From the NCBI RefSeq assembly GCF_000685215.1, contig NZ_ARYJ01000006.1, positions 173,977 through 237,976 on the forward strand: a stretch of 64,000 bases of DNA, read 5' to 3'. Made by a program: the position numbers and the translations under genes. This DNA is from Hyphomonas jannaschiana VP2. Its GTDB lineage: Bacteria; Pseudomonadota; Alphaproteobacteria; Caulobacterales; Hyphomonadaceae. Under the pieces are notes generated by a model, which was not told where the DNA came from, ran no database searches, and saw only the letters and a program-made list of their open reading frames with translations. Below, piece by piece: positions 21,471 to 29,142 of this stretch. Numbering within the stretch: position 1 is the first letter of the stretch; the number at the start of each line of letters is the position of its first letter.

Positions 21471-22907
21471 CTAGCGCTTCAGCCTGCCCTGGATCTGCTT
21501 GCGAAACTTCTCGCCATAGGGCGGGCGGATCATCGAGATCATTTCGCTGCCCGTCTGTGTAAAGACAGATTTCTTGTGGCTGAATTCCATGAAGCCTTCG
21601 CGGCCATGGTAGGACCCCATGCCCGACGGGCCGACACCGCCGAAGGGAAGGTCTTCCTGGCCGACATGCATGATGACGTCATTCACGGTCACACCGCCGG
21701 ACGTGGTGTTGTTCAGCACCATATCCTTCTCCGCTGCATCCTCACCGAAATAGTAGAGGCCCAGCGGGCGGTCGTGAGCGTTGATATAGGCGATCGTGTC
21801 CTTGGTGTCCGAATAGGACTTGATTGGCAGGATCGGGCCGAAGATCTCGTCCTGCATCACTTTCAGGTCGTCGGACGGGTCGACGATAATGTGCGGCGGG
21901 ATCTTGTGATGCGGCTGCTGGGAGAAGTTCTCGCCGGTCGGGTTGATCTCGATGACTTCGGCGCCTTTTGATTTCGCTTCGTCGATATAGCCCATCAGGC
22001 GGTCATAGTGGCGCTGGTTCACGATGGACGTGTAGTCGTCATTGTCCTTCAAGCCGCTCGGATACATCGTCTCGATGGCCTTGGTTGCAGCGGCCACAAA
22101 GTCGGACGTCTTTTCCTTCGGCACAAAGGCATAGTCCGGCGCAAGGCAGATCTGCCCGGCGTTCAGCGCCTTGCCCGCCATGATCCGGGTCGCCGCCTTC
22201 TGCAGGTCGGCTGACCGGCCGAGCACGACAGGGCTCTTGCCACCCAGTTCCAGTGTCAGCGGAACGAGATTGTCCGCCGCCGCCCGCATGACATGATGCG
22301 CGATGGAGGTCGCGCCCGTGAACAGGATGTGGTCGAAGGCAAGCTTCGTGAACTCGGCGCCGATCTCCGGCCCGCCGGTGATCACGGCCACTTCTTCATC
22401 AGAATAGTATTGCGCGATCGCCTTTTTCATCACTTCGGATGTGACTTCAGTAAATTCCGACGGCTTGATCATGCAGCGGTTGCCCGCAGCGAAGACGCCG
22501 GCCAGCGGCGTGAAGGTCAGGTTCACCGGGAAGTTCCACGGGCTGATGACGCCGATCACGCCTTTGGGCTGGTACTGGATTTCCGCTCTCGCGCCCAAAA
22601 GGCCGAGCGGGAATTCCGGCTTGCGCTTGTCGGGGCGCATCCATTTGGCGACATGTTTCTTGGCGTGCTTCAGAGCGCCGATGGAGCCGGCAATGTCGGT
22701 GAAGCCCGACTGGTCTTTCGAGCGGTGACCGAAGTCCTGGCACATGGCATCGACCAGTTCGTCATTATAGGTGATCAGCAGGTCGATGGCCTTGTCCAGC
22801 CACTCGGTCCGCTTGGCCGCGGACGGAATTCCGTCGCGGATGTGCGCGGCTTTCTGCTTTGCGAGAATGCCGGCCATGCCGGTGGTGGGGGCGCTGTCGA
22901 GGGCCAT
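21471..22907 (-). CDS. Coniferyl-aldehyde-dehydrogenase-type ALDH
   Basis: A 478-residue NAD(P)-dependent aldehyde dehydrogenase. Landmarks are S-P-W-N-F-P-V, I-K-P-S-E-F-T, the catalytic Glu in L-E-L-G-G-K-S, and the catalytic Cys in N-A-G-Q-I-C near residue 260. The length and the F-G-H-R-S and A-P-D-Y-A-F motifs fit the coniferyl aldehyde dehydrogenase branch, which also handles other aromatic and fatty aldehydes. The ATG at 22907 has an AGGGAGA ribosome-binding site; the frame continues to 23006 without support. It is divergent from an enoyl-CoA hydratase. Confidence 0.9.
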   Translation of the reverse strand: MALDSAPTTGMAGILAKQKAAHIRDGIPSAAKRTEWLDKAIDLLITYNDELVDAMCQDFGHRSKDQSGFTDIAGSIGALKHAKKHVAKWMRPDKRKPEFPLGLLGARAEIQYQPKGVIGVISPWNFPVNLTFTPLAGVFAAGNRCMIKPSEFTEVTSEVMKKAIAQYYSDEEVAVITGGPEIGAEFTKLAFDHILFTGATSIAHHVMRAAADNLVPLTLELGGKSPVVLGRSADLQKAATRIMAGKALNAGQICLAPDYAFVPKEKTSDFVAAATKAIETMYPSGLKDNDDYTSIVNQRHYDRLMGYIDEAKSKGAEVIEINPTGENFSQQPHHKIPPHIIVDPSDDLKVMQDEIFGPILPIKSYSDTKDTIAYINAHDRPLGLYYFGEDAAEKDMVLNNTTSGGVTVNDVIMHVGQEDLPFGGVGPSGMGSYHGREGFMEFSHKKSVFTQTGSEMISMIRPPYGEKFRKQIQGRLKR

Positions 22908-23068
22908 GGATCCGATCTCCCTGCTTATCGGTTGTTGTGAACAGTGTAGCGCACGTTCAGGGCTTAACAATGGGAGATTGGCCTTGCCGCCGGGTGAGGC
23001 GTTCACAAGCCGTCCGGGGCGGCTAGATTGCTGTCAAATCAAGAGACACCGCCAAAGGGAGGGCGAGC

Positions 23069-23863
23069 ATGAGCTACGAGCTGATTTCCTACGAACTGAA
23101 GGGCAATGTTGCCGTCATCGCCTTCAACGACCCGAAGACAATGAATGCCTGCGGCGTCGATACCGCGCAGGAAATGCTGCACGCCCTTGAGAAGGCAGCG
23201 GACGAAGCGCGCTGTACCGTGATCACCGGCAATGGCCGCGGCTTTTGCTCCGGTGCCAATCTCGGCAAGGTTTCGGGCCCGTCGCTCAGCCATCCGGGCT
23301 CCAAGCCGGATGCCGGCCGCCCGCTGGATACCCATTACAACCCGATGATCGTCGCCATCCGCGAGCATCCCCATCCGGTGATCACCGCCGTCAACGGCGC
23401 GGCGGCAGGCGTGGGCTGCTCCATCGGCCTGATGGGCGACCTGATCGTCGCCGGCAAAAGCGCCTATTTCCTTCAGGCCTTCCGCCGCATCGGCCTCGTG
23501 CCGGATGGCGGCTCCACCTGGCTGCTTGCGCGCAATGTTGGCCGCGTCCGCGCGATGGAGATGGCGCTGTTCGGTGAAAAACTCCCTGCAGACAAGGCAC
23601 TGGAGTGGGGGATGATCAACAAGGTGGTCGAGGATGACCAGCTGATGGCGACTGCGATGGAATGGGCTGAGACCCTTTCGACCGGCCCCACCGTCGCGCT
23701 CGCCGGCATGCGCAAGCTGATCTGGGATGCCACCGAGACCAATCTCGGCGAAGCGCTGCATCAGGAGCGCCTGGCACAGCGCACGGCGGGCCGGACAGCC
23801 GATTTTGGCGAAGGGGTCAAAGCCTTCCTCGAGAAGCGGCAGGCGAACTTTCAGGGAAAGTAA
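23069..23863 (+). CDS. Enoyl-CoA hydratase/isomerase family protein
   Basis: A 264-residue crotonase-fold enzyme. It has the oxyanion-hole block G-R-G-F-C-S-G-A-N-L near residue 56, the second oxyanion segment N-G-A-A-A-G-V-G-C-S, and the active-site region L-V-P-D-G-G-S-T-W-L. The position usually holding a second catalytic Glu has Asp followed by Gly-Gly, so isomerase or hydratase activity cannot be separated from sequence alone. It is a single gene with a GGGAGGGCGAGC leader before its ATG. It probably acts in beta-oxidation or aromatic acid breakdown. Confidence 0.9.
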   Translation: MSYELISYELKGNVAVIAFNDPKTMNACGVDTAQEMLHALEKAADEARCTVITGNGRGFCSGANLGKVSGPSLSHPGSKPDAGRPLDTHYNPMIVAIREHPHPVITAVNGAAAGVGCSIGLMGDLIVAGKSAYFLQAFRRIGLVPDGGSTWLLARNVGRVRAMEMALFGEKLPADKALEWGMINKVVEDDQLMATAMEWAETLSTGPTVALAGMRKLIWDATETNLGEALHQERLAQRTAGRTADFGEGVKAFLEKRQANFQGK

Positions 23864-23948
23864 CCTAAGATTTATGACGCTTACCCACGGGCTTTTAAGA
23901 ATGGGGTAATTCCTTCCCGGTAAATCCTCCGCATTCAGGAGGCTGGGG

Positions 23949-24437
23949 ATGGGTTATCGCCTTATTCATTTCAACTGTGCGCGCCCACTTGGGGCGTTCA
24001 GTCTTGAGAATGAGTTCATTCGTGTATTTGTAAGCATCATGCCGCGTGTTTTTGCGGATGCTGCCGCGTTCGAAGGTTTGCACTTTCACCGTCATGGCGT
24101 GCGCCGCCCGGACGGGGTGTGGATGCCTTTGGACGGGATCTTCCCTTATCCGGAAGGCATGGGCGCGCCGGACGTGTCGACCATGGGTGGCTGGGAATCC
24201 TTTGAAAAACTTCGGGAATTTTCCTATTCCGGCCGCACGCATCCGCCGAGCATGCGACGTCTGGCAGCGGAGATCGACCGTTCCAATGGCGCCAGCTTTG
24301 TGATGTGGTGGGCTCCGAGGGGCGAACGCGTCTCGATGGAGGACGGATGGCAGAAACTGCAGCACCTGAGGCAACACGGCTCGACGCCGGAAGCCTTCTC
24401 GCTGGACGATCCGATGGATCGCCCCGTCGCCGCATGA
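23949..24437 (+). CDS. DUF3291 domain protein
   Basis: A 162-residue protein that fits DUF3291: an N-terminal H-F-N strand, M-G-G-W-E-S-F-E-K-L-R-E-F in the middle, and the late M-W-W-A-P-R-G-E-R, L-Q-H-L-R-Q-H-G and A-F-S-L-D-D-P blocks. The fold is a ferredoxin-like dimeric alpha/beta barrel related to antibiotic-biosynthesis monooxygenases; the function is unknown. The ribosome-binding site GGAGG lies in a small hairpin with CCTCC (23926-23942). The stop overlaps the start of the next gene (ATGA). Confidence 0.78.
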   Translation: MGYRLIHFNCARPLGAFSLENEFIRVFVSIMPRVFADAAAFEGLHFHRHGVRRPDGVWMPLDGIFPYPEGMGAPDVSTMGGWESFEKLREFSYSGRTHPPSMRRLAAEIDRSNGASFVMWWAPRGERVSMEDGWQKLQHLRQHGSTPEAFSLDDPMDRPVAA

Positions 24438-24937
24438 ACCTGACGCGCCGCGGCACCCTCGCGGCCCTGTCCTTCCTGGCCCTTGGCGCCTGCGCCAGCG
24501 CGCCGACACCGCCAGACACAACGATTTACCTCGTCCGCCATGCGGAGAAACAGGCCGGTGACAATCCGGACCTGACCGTCGTGGGCCGTGCCCGCGCCGA
24601 CATCCTGTCGCGGGAGTTACAGGATGCGGGGCTTACGGAAGTCTGGTCAACGGACACAACCCGCACGATCGAAACCGCCAAGCCGACCGCGACTCGCGCC
24701 GGCCTGCCCGTCCAGATCTATGATGCCAGCCGCCAGCCCGCCTTCGCCAGCCGGCTGAAAGCGACGCCCGGCGCCATTCTGGTCGTCGGCCATTCCAATA
24801 CGATTCCGGACCTTGTGGGCCTGTTGGGCGGCAAGCCCGGCACCCCGATTGCTGAGGCCGATGAGTATGACCGGCTCTATGTCGTGACGGTTACCAAAGG
24901 CCGGGTGAAGAGCGAGCTGCGCCGCTACGGGGAATAA
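24434..24937 (+). CDS. Histidine-phosphatase (SixA/PGAM-like) lipoprotein
   Basis: A 167-residue protein with a twin-Arg-flanked lipoprotein signal (L-T-R-R-G, lipobox L-G-A-C) and a histidine phosphatase domain. The phosphohistidine motif is Y-L-V-R-H-A-E-K, with T-T-R-T-I-E-T-A and the second catalytic His in V-V-G-H-S-N-T. Members act on phosphate esters or phosphohistidine, and the lipid anchor places this one in the periplasm. The chosen ATG overlaps the DUF3291 stop; the longer frame upstream only reads that gene out of frame. Confidence 0.85.
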   Translation: MNLTRRGTLAALSFLALGACASAPTPPDTTIYLVRHAEKQAGDNPDLTVVGRARADILSRELQDAGLTEVWSTDTTRTIETAKPTATRAGLPVQIYDASRQPAFASRLKATPGAILVVGHSNTIPDLVGLLGGKPGTPIAEADEYDRLYVVTVTKGRVKSELRRYGE

Positions 24938-25000
24938 AAGCCTCACTACCAGAGGGAGAACTCCGGTGTTGGATAAGCCGCCCTTCAGACCATGAACAAT

Positions 25001-25034
25001 CCAATATACAGACCATATATACGCCATATATAGC
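25001..25034. repeat. AT-rich tandem repeat, three imperfect 11-12-bp units
   Basis: Three consecutive imperfect units, CCAATATACAGA, CCATATATACG and CCATATATAGC, lie between the histidine-phosphatase gene and the convergent TfoX-like gene. The block is markedly AT-rich compared with the surrounding GC-rich DNA. No terminator hairpin was seen here. Confidence 0.6.
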
Positions 25035-25049
25035 GGCGCCTGACGGGCT

Positions 25050-25403
25050 CTATTTGCGCTTCTTCGCCTTTGCGGCCAGCGCAACGCCGAACGCCTTGCG
25101 GCCCCATTCGCTGGCCAGGTCGGCTTCGTCCATCGCATCCGGCGGCAGGCTGACATAGCCCATGTCGGTCTGCTTGCCGTCGCTCGGCCGGGTCCAGATG
25201 AAGGGCTGGCAGCCTTCGGCTTCCAGTTCCGCGCGGAAGGCCGCGTCGGTTTTCAGGTAGATCACGTCATCGGCCAGCAGCGCGAACATCAGGCCATCCT
25301 TGAAAACGCCCGCGCCGCCAAACATGCGCCGCACGCTGACCGGCCCCATCGGCGCGAACAGTTCCATGACGAATTCATGGAACGGGTCCGGCGGCTTGGC
25401 CAT
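25050..25403 (-). CDS. TfoX N-terminal domain protein
   Basis: A 117-residue protein made of a single TfoX-N domain, with the typical V-R-R-M-F-G-G-A-G-V-F-K-D-G start, an I-Y-L-K-T-D strand and a Y-V-S-L-P-P motif. The C-terminal TfoX domain of the Haemophilus competence regulator is absent. These small proteins are widespread and of unknown function; a link to competence is not implied. The start overlaps the DUF3253 stop, so it is the last gene of a three-gene overlapping operon. Confidence 0.85.
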   Translation of the reverse strand: MAKPPDPFHEFVMELFAPMGPVSVRRMFGGAGVFKDGLMFALLADDVIYLKTDAAFRAELEAEGCQPFIWTRPSDGKQTDMGYVSLPPDAMDEADLASEWGRKAFGVALAAKAKKRK

Positions 25404-25666
25404 CAGCTGGCAGCCGGGCGCCCGAGCCGGTAGACGCCCTTGAAGGCGTCCGGGTCCTCCACCGGCTTGCCTTTCCGGTAGATCAGGACGGTGCCTTCCT
25501 TGTGCAGGCGGATCGCCTCTGCCCGCACATCCTTCAGGACGCGCTGGAAGTTCTTGTCGCTGACGGCCCGGGCCGCCTGCTCCGCACTGATCGACTTGCC
25601 GGGACCGGCTGCTTCCGTCAGCTCCAGGATCGCCTCGCGGACGGGGTTTGTGGATGGCTCGCTCAC
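25403..25666 (-). CDS. DUF3253 domain protein
   Basis: A small 87-residue protein matching DUF3253, a winged-helix-like fold. It has an N-terminal helix with R-E-A-I-L-E-L, the S-I-S-A-E-Q-A-A-R-A-V helix, the V-R-A-E-A-I-R-L helix, and a wing with V-L-I-Y-R-K-G-K-P-V and a final Y-R-L. The family has no experimentally known role. It overlaps both neighbours by a few bases, between the serine hydrolase and TfoX-N genes. Confidence 0.75.
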   Translation of the reverse strand: MSEPSTNPVREAILELTEAAGPGKSISAEQAARAVSDKNFQRVLKDVRAEAIRLHKEGTVLIYRKGKPVEDPDAFKGVYRLGRPAAS

Positions 25667-26898
25667 CAGTCGATGGCCGAATAAGCCAGTTGCTGGAACT
25701 GGGGCCGCATCGGATAGGTCGAGGACGGCATCAGCTGGGTCATCTGGATACCGATGATCTCTTCTTCCGGATCGATCCAGAAGAAGGTGGAGGCGAGACC
25801 GCCCCAGCTGAACGTGCCCTCGCTGCCCGGCTGCTGTGTATCCACAACATCGGTGACGACCGAGCCGCCAAGGCCGAAGCCCGTGCCGCCCGTGATCACT
25901 TCGCTGAACAGGGAACGGCCCATGTCGCGGATCGTCTGCCCGCCGGGCAGATGGTTCTGGCGCATGAATTCCCAGGTCTTGGGGCTGATGATGCGGGCAT
26001 CATCCAGCGTGCCGCCGCGCAGCAGCATGAGGCAGAAACGGTGATAGTCGCGCACCGTGGAGACAAGCCCGCCACCGCCATTCAGCAGCTTCGGACGTTT
26101 CGAATAGGCTTTCGAAGCCCGGCCTGCGCCATCGGACTGCGTCACTTCGCCGGTGATCGGGTGGCGCTCATAGCAGGCCATGAGACGGTCGATCTTGTCT
26201 TCCGGCACCCAGAAATCCGTGTCGTCCATGCCGAGCGGGCCGGTGATCCGCTCCCGGAAGAACTGATCAAGCTCCATGCCGGAAACGATTTCGACGATGG
26301 CACCCAGCACATCCGTCGAGTGGCTGTACCACCACTCATCGCCCGGCGAGCATTCGAGCGGCAGCTTGGCGAGGCGTTTCGCCATTTCCTGCAGCGTCTC
26401 GTCCGGCCGGCCGATCTTTTCCTTGCGGTAGAGCGCGTCGACTTCCGACTGCATCATGAAGCCATAGGTCAGGCCGGACGTGTGGGTGAACAGGTCCAGC
26501 ACTTTCATTGGCCGGTCAGGCTTGCGCGTCTTGTAGTCTTCGCGGCTGCCGCTGTCGAAAACCTCGACATCGGCAAATTCCGGGATGTAACGGGCGACGT
26601 CATGATCGAGGCGCAGCTTGCCTTCCTCGAACAGCATCATCGCGGCCAGGGATGTGATCGGCTTGGTCATCGAATAGATGCGGAAGATCGTTTCCGGGCC
26701 GATGGGCGTGGAGCCGCTGAACTCGGTCGTGCCGCGATAGTCTTCCAGCGCAATCTCGCCATTGCGGGAGATCAGCGTTGCCATGCAGGGCAGCTTGCCG
26801 GTGTCGAGATAATTCTCGGCGAAGAAAGCCGGAACCGCCGCGAGGCGGTCCGCATTAAGGCCGACTTCATGCGGATCTGTAGGGTCGTGTTCGAACAT
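25663..26898 (-). CDS. Serine hydrolase of the beta-lactamase/esterase family
   Basis: A 411-residue class C-fold serine hydrolase with nucleophile motif S76-M-T-K79, the general-base Tyr in W-W-Y-S-H-S, and a late F-S-W-G-G motif. Proteins of this length with SxxK and Y-S-H but no K-T-G motif are usually esterases or D-aminopeptidase-like enzymes rather than resistance enzymes. There is no signal peptide at the ATG chosen (26898), so it may be cytoplasmic. The open frame continues to 27252 over the acyl-CoA dehydrogenase gene as antisense and is not used. It leads the DUF3253-TfoX operon. Confidence 0.87.
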   Translation of the reverse strand: MFEHDPTDPHEVGLNADRLAAVPAFFAENYLDTGKLPCMATLISRNGEIALEDYRGTTEFSGSTPIGPETIFRIYSMTKPITSLAAMMLFEEGKLRLDHDVARYIPEFADVEVFDSGSREDYKTRKPDRPMKVLDLFTHTSGLTYGFMMQSEVDALYRKEKIGRPDETLQEMAKRLAKLPLECSPGDEWWYSHSTDVLGAIVEIVSGMELDQFFRERITGPLGMDDTDFWVPEDKIDRLMACYERHPITGEVTQSDGAGRASKAYSKRPKLLNGGGGLVSTVRDYHRFCLMLLRGGTLDDARIISPKTWEFMRQNHLPGGQTIRDMGRSLFSEVITGGTGFGLGGSVVTDVVDTQQPGSEGTFSWGGLASTFFWIDPEEEIIGIQMTQLMPSSTYPMRPQFQQLAYSAIDW

Positions 26899-26992
26899 CT
26901 GCGTGCGTTTCCTGTTATCCCGGTATGCTTGTTGTGGCGTCAGCGGACGGGCGGGGACTCTACCCGGTCCGCCCGCTTCGGCAATGGCGCCC

Positions 26993-28153
26993 TTACAGGG
27001 CCCCTTTCTTCGCCGCACGCGCCAGTTCGCGGGCGATGATGATCTGCTGGATCTGGCTGGTGCCTTCATAGAGGCGGAAGATGCGGACGTCGCGATAGAA
27101 GCGCTCGATGCCATAGTCGGAGACATAGCCTGCACCGCCAAATACCTGCACCGCGCGATCGGCCACACGGCCGCACGCCTCAGTGGCGAACAGTTTCGTG
27201 GACGAGGCGAGCAGGGTGACGTCTTCGCCCGCATCGCGGCGGCGGGCGGCATCCATGATCATGCACTCGGCCGCATAGGTCTCGGCCTGGCTGTCGGCAA
27301 TCATGGCCTGGATCATCTGGTGTTCCATGATCGGCTTGCCGAACTGTTTGCGCTCCAGCGCATAGTTCACCATCTCGCGGATCAGGCGTTTGGAAACGCC
27401 GGTCGCCACAGCGGAGATGTGCAGGCGGCCCTTGTCCAGCACGCTCATCGCGACCTTGAAGCCCTCGCCTTCCTTGCCGATCATGTTCGACGCCGGCACG
27501 CGGGCATTGTCGAAGATGACGTCGCAGATATGGGCGCCCTGCTGGCCCATCTTCTTCTCCGGCACGCCGACGGAGACGCCGGGCGTGTCACGCTCAACCA
27601 CAAAAGCCGAGACGCCTTTTGCGCCGGGCATGTCCGGATCGGTGCGGGCCATGACCGTGAAGATGTCGGCCTTGTTGGCATTGGTGATGTAACGCTTGGT
27701 GCCGTTGAAGACATAGTGATCGCCGTCGCGGATGGCCTTGGTCGTCAGGCTGCCGGCGTCGGAGCCGGCTTCCGGCTCGGTCAGGGCAAAGCTGGCGATC
27801 AGGTCGCCCGAGGCAACGCCGGGCAGCCATTTCGATTTCTGTTCCTCGGTGCCGAACAGGACGAGGGCCTGGGAGCCGATACCGATATTCGTGCCTGCAA
27901 CGGAGCGGAAGGCCGGAGAGGTCTGGCCCAGCTCGAAGGCGACGAGGCATTCGGTCTCCATATCCAGCTGCAGGCCGCCATATTCCTCCGGCACGGCGAT
28001 GCCGAACAGGCCGAGATTCTTCATCTCGTCGACGATCGACTGCGGCACCTCGTCATTTTCGGCGACTTCGGCCTCTGCCGGCACGCATTTCTCGGTCACA
28101 AAGCGGCGCACCTGTTCAATCAGTGCGTCCCGGATCTCGGCGTCGAAGGCCAT
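26993..28153 (-). CDS. Acyl-CoA dehydrogenase
   Basis: A 386-residue FAD-dependent acyl-CoA dehydrogenase, which makes the trans-2 double bond in beta-oxidation. It has the signature A-L-T-E-P-E-A-G-S-D, the flavin contact Y-I-T-N-A, and the active-site region Y-E-G-T-S-Q-I near the C-terminus, with the catalytic Glu expected in that block. The size matches short/medium-chain members. It is a single gene; a REP-like repeat begins 68 bp upstream of its start. Confidence 0.95.
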   Translation of the reverse strand: MAFDAEIRDALIEQVRRFVTEKCVPAEAEVAENDEVPQSIVDEMKNLGLFGIAVPEEYGGLQLDMETECLVAFELGQTSPAFRSVAGTNIGIGSQALVLFGTEEQKSKWLPGVASGDLIASFALTEPEAGSDAGSLTTKAIRDGDHYVFNGTKRYITNANKADIFTVMARTDPDMPGAKGVSAFVVERDTPGVSVGVPEKKMGQQGAHICDVIFDNARVPASNMIGKEGEGFKVAMSVLDKGRLHISAVATGVSKRLIREMVNYALERKQFGKPIMEHQMIQAMIADSQAETYAAECMIMDAARRRDAGEDVTLLASSTKLFATEACGRVADRAVQVFGGAGYVSDYGIERFYRDVRIFRLYEGTSQIQQIIIARELARAAKKGAL

Positions 28154-28220
28154 GGTCTGCTTCCCTTCATTATTTTCTGGGGCATTATCGTTTCGGGCGC
28201 ACTGTAAGCCCGCCGTGAGG

Positions 28221-28260
28221 ACCTGTCATCCCGGGTCCGCGAAGCGGAACCCGGGACCTT
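28221..28260. repeat. Left 40-bp inverted repeat of the GIY-YIG cassette
   Basis: This copy is itself an imperfect palindrome (GTCATCCCGGGTCCGC, then GAAG, then CGGAACCCGGGAC). It matches the reverse complement of 28661-28700 at 39 of 40 positions, the only difference being at 28236. It shares the core GTCATCCCGG, CGCGAAGCG and CCGGGAC with the repeat at 37588-37691. Confidence 0.9.
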
Positions 28261-28310
28261 CTGCCCCATGCCGTAATGACAACCCCGTGTCACAACCCTA
28301 CCGTTGGCGA

Positions 28311-28604
28311 ATGGAGTCATACTGGGTCTACATCCTCGCCTCGAAAAAGGACGGCGCGATCTATGTCGGCATCACCAGCGACCTGCTGGGCCGTGTCTGG
28401 CAGCACCGCCAGGGCACCTATGGAGGGCACACAAAAAAGTACCACATCCGGCGGCTCGTCTGGTTCGACGAGTTCCCCAATCCTGAAGATGCGATCGCGT
28501 TCGAGAAGAAGCTAAAGCGCTGGCGGCGAGCCTGGAAGGATGAGCTGATTGCGAAGGAAAACCCCGAATGGGTGGATCTTTATGACCAGCTGACAAAGCC
28601 CTGA
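28311..28604 (+). CDS. Small GIY-YIG nuclease-family protein
   Basis: A 97-residue single-domain GIY-YIG protein. It has W-V-Y-I-L-A-S as the first strand, I-Y-V-G-I-T as the second, the catalytic-region Arg in L-G-R-V-W-Q-H-R, and a Glu/Lys pair in F-E-K-K-L-K-R-W. Short proteins of this kind (UPF0213/YhbQ-like) occur in many bacteria, often in several copies; their targets are mostly unknown. The ATG at 28311 gives the conserved start, while the frame reaching back to 27732 is antisense to the dehydrogenase. The gene sits between two near-identical inverted repeats. Confidence 0.9.
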   Translation: MESYWVYILASKKDGAIYVGITSDLLGRVWQHRQGTYGGHTKKYHIRRLVWFDEFPNPEDAIAFEKKLKRWRRAWKDELIAKENPEWVDLYDQLTKP

Positions 28605-28660
28605 CGCCGCGGAATGCTTTGCAGGTTCGCAGCGCAGGGCTATTCGGGACGATCATGGAC

Positions 28661-28700
28661 AAGGTCCCGGGTTCCGCTTCGCGGCCCCGGGATGACAGGT
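28661..28700. repeat. Right 40-bp inverted repeat of the GIY-YIG cassette
   Basis: This is the reverse-complement partner of 28221-28260 with a single mismatch. It ends 13 bp before the start codon of the thioesterase gene, so it forms part of that gene's leader and could fold into a hairpin there. Confidence 0.9.
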
Positions 28701-28713
28701 ACGTAGGGCGAGG

Positions 28714-29142
28714 ATGACTAAAACAATTGAGGATACAGGCGAATTCGCGGGCTGGACCACGTGGAAGGACGAGCCGTTCGAATTTGAAAGCGCCGGTCCG
28801 TTTTATTTCAGGGTCGATGAGGAGGGCGCCGTCGCCGCCTTCCGGGTGCAGCGCAAGCACATGAATGCCGGCGGCGTCGTGCATGGCGGCTGCCTGATGA
28901 CGTTTGCCGACTTTTCGCTGTTCGCCATCGGGCACGAAGCCATGGAAGGCGCCTACGGCGTGACCGTGGCCTTCAATGCTGAATTCATCAGCGGCGCCCT
29001 GGAAGGCGAACGCCTCGAAGCGCGCGGCGACGTGCTACGCAAGGGCGGCTCGCTGAGCTTCATCCGGGGAATCATAAGCGGAGAGGACGGCCGGCCGGTC
29101 ATGAACTTCTCCGGAACCATCAAAAAGAGGAAACAGTCATGA
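28714..29142 (+). CDS. PaaI-family hotdog thioesterase
   Basis: A 142-residue hotdog-fold acyl-CoA thioesterase with the PaaI active-site segment N-A-G-G-V-V-H-G-G near residue 50, followed by a hydrophobic helix, and the strand G-V-T-V-A-F-N-A-E-F. It probably hydrolyses acyl- or aryl-CoA to balance CoA pools during catabolism. The stop overlaps the start of the following SDR gene by 4 bp. Its leader contains the right copy of the 40-bp palindrome. Confidence 0.88.
   Translation: MTKTIEDTGEFAGWTTWKDEPFEFESAGPFYFRVDEEGAVAAFRVQRKHMNAGGVVHGGCLMTFADFSLFAIGHEAMEGAYGVTVAFNAEFISGALEGERLEARGDVLRKGGSLSFIRGIISGEDGRPVMNFSGTIKKRKQS

Larger units (their letters stand above)
28221..28700. mobile_element. 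Candidate REP-flanked GIY-YIG cassette
   Basis: A 480-bp unit made of two 40-bp inverted repeats and one small nuclease gene. The arrangement recalls REP-associated tyrosine transposases bounded by REP palindromes, but with a GIY-YIG nuclease instead. No target-site duplication is evident. Mobility is inference from the symmetry and from another copy of the palindrome in a coding gene. Confidence 0.45.

Noticed and set aside
25663..26898. Reading the serine hydrolase as an antibiotic-resistance class C beta-lactamase
   Set aside because: It has no signal peptide at the chosen start and no K-T-G motif, so an esterase-type role is more likely.
26889..26900. GTTCGAAC palindrome as a LexA-type site
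   Set aside because: The spacing is not GTTC-N7-GTTC, and it overlaps the first codons of the serine hydrolase.
25648..27039. A 463-codon plus-strand frame
   Set aside because: It lies opposite the serine hydrolase, which has intact S-x-x-K and Tyr motifs; the plus-strand product has no recognisable domain.
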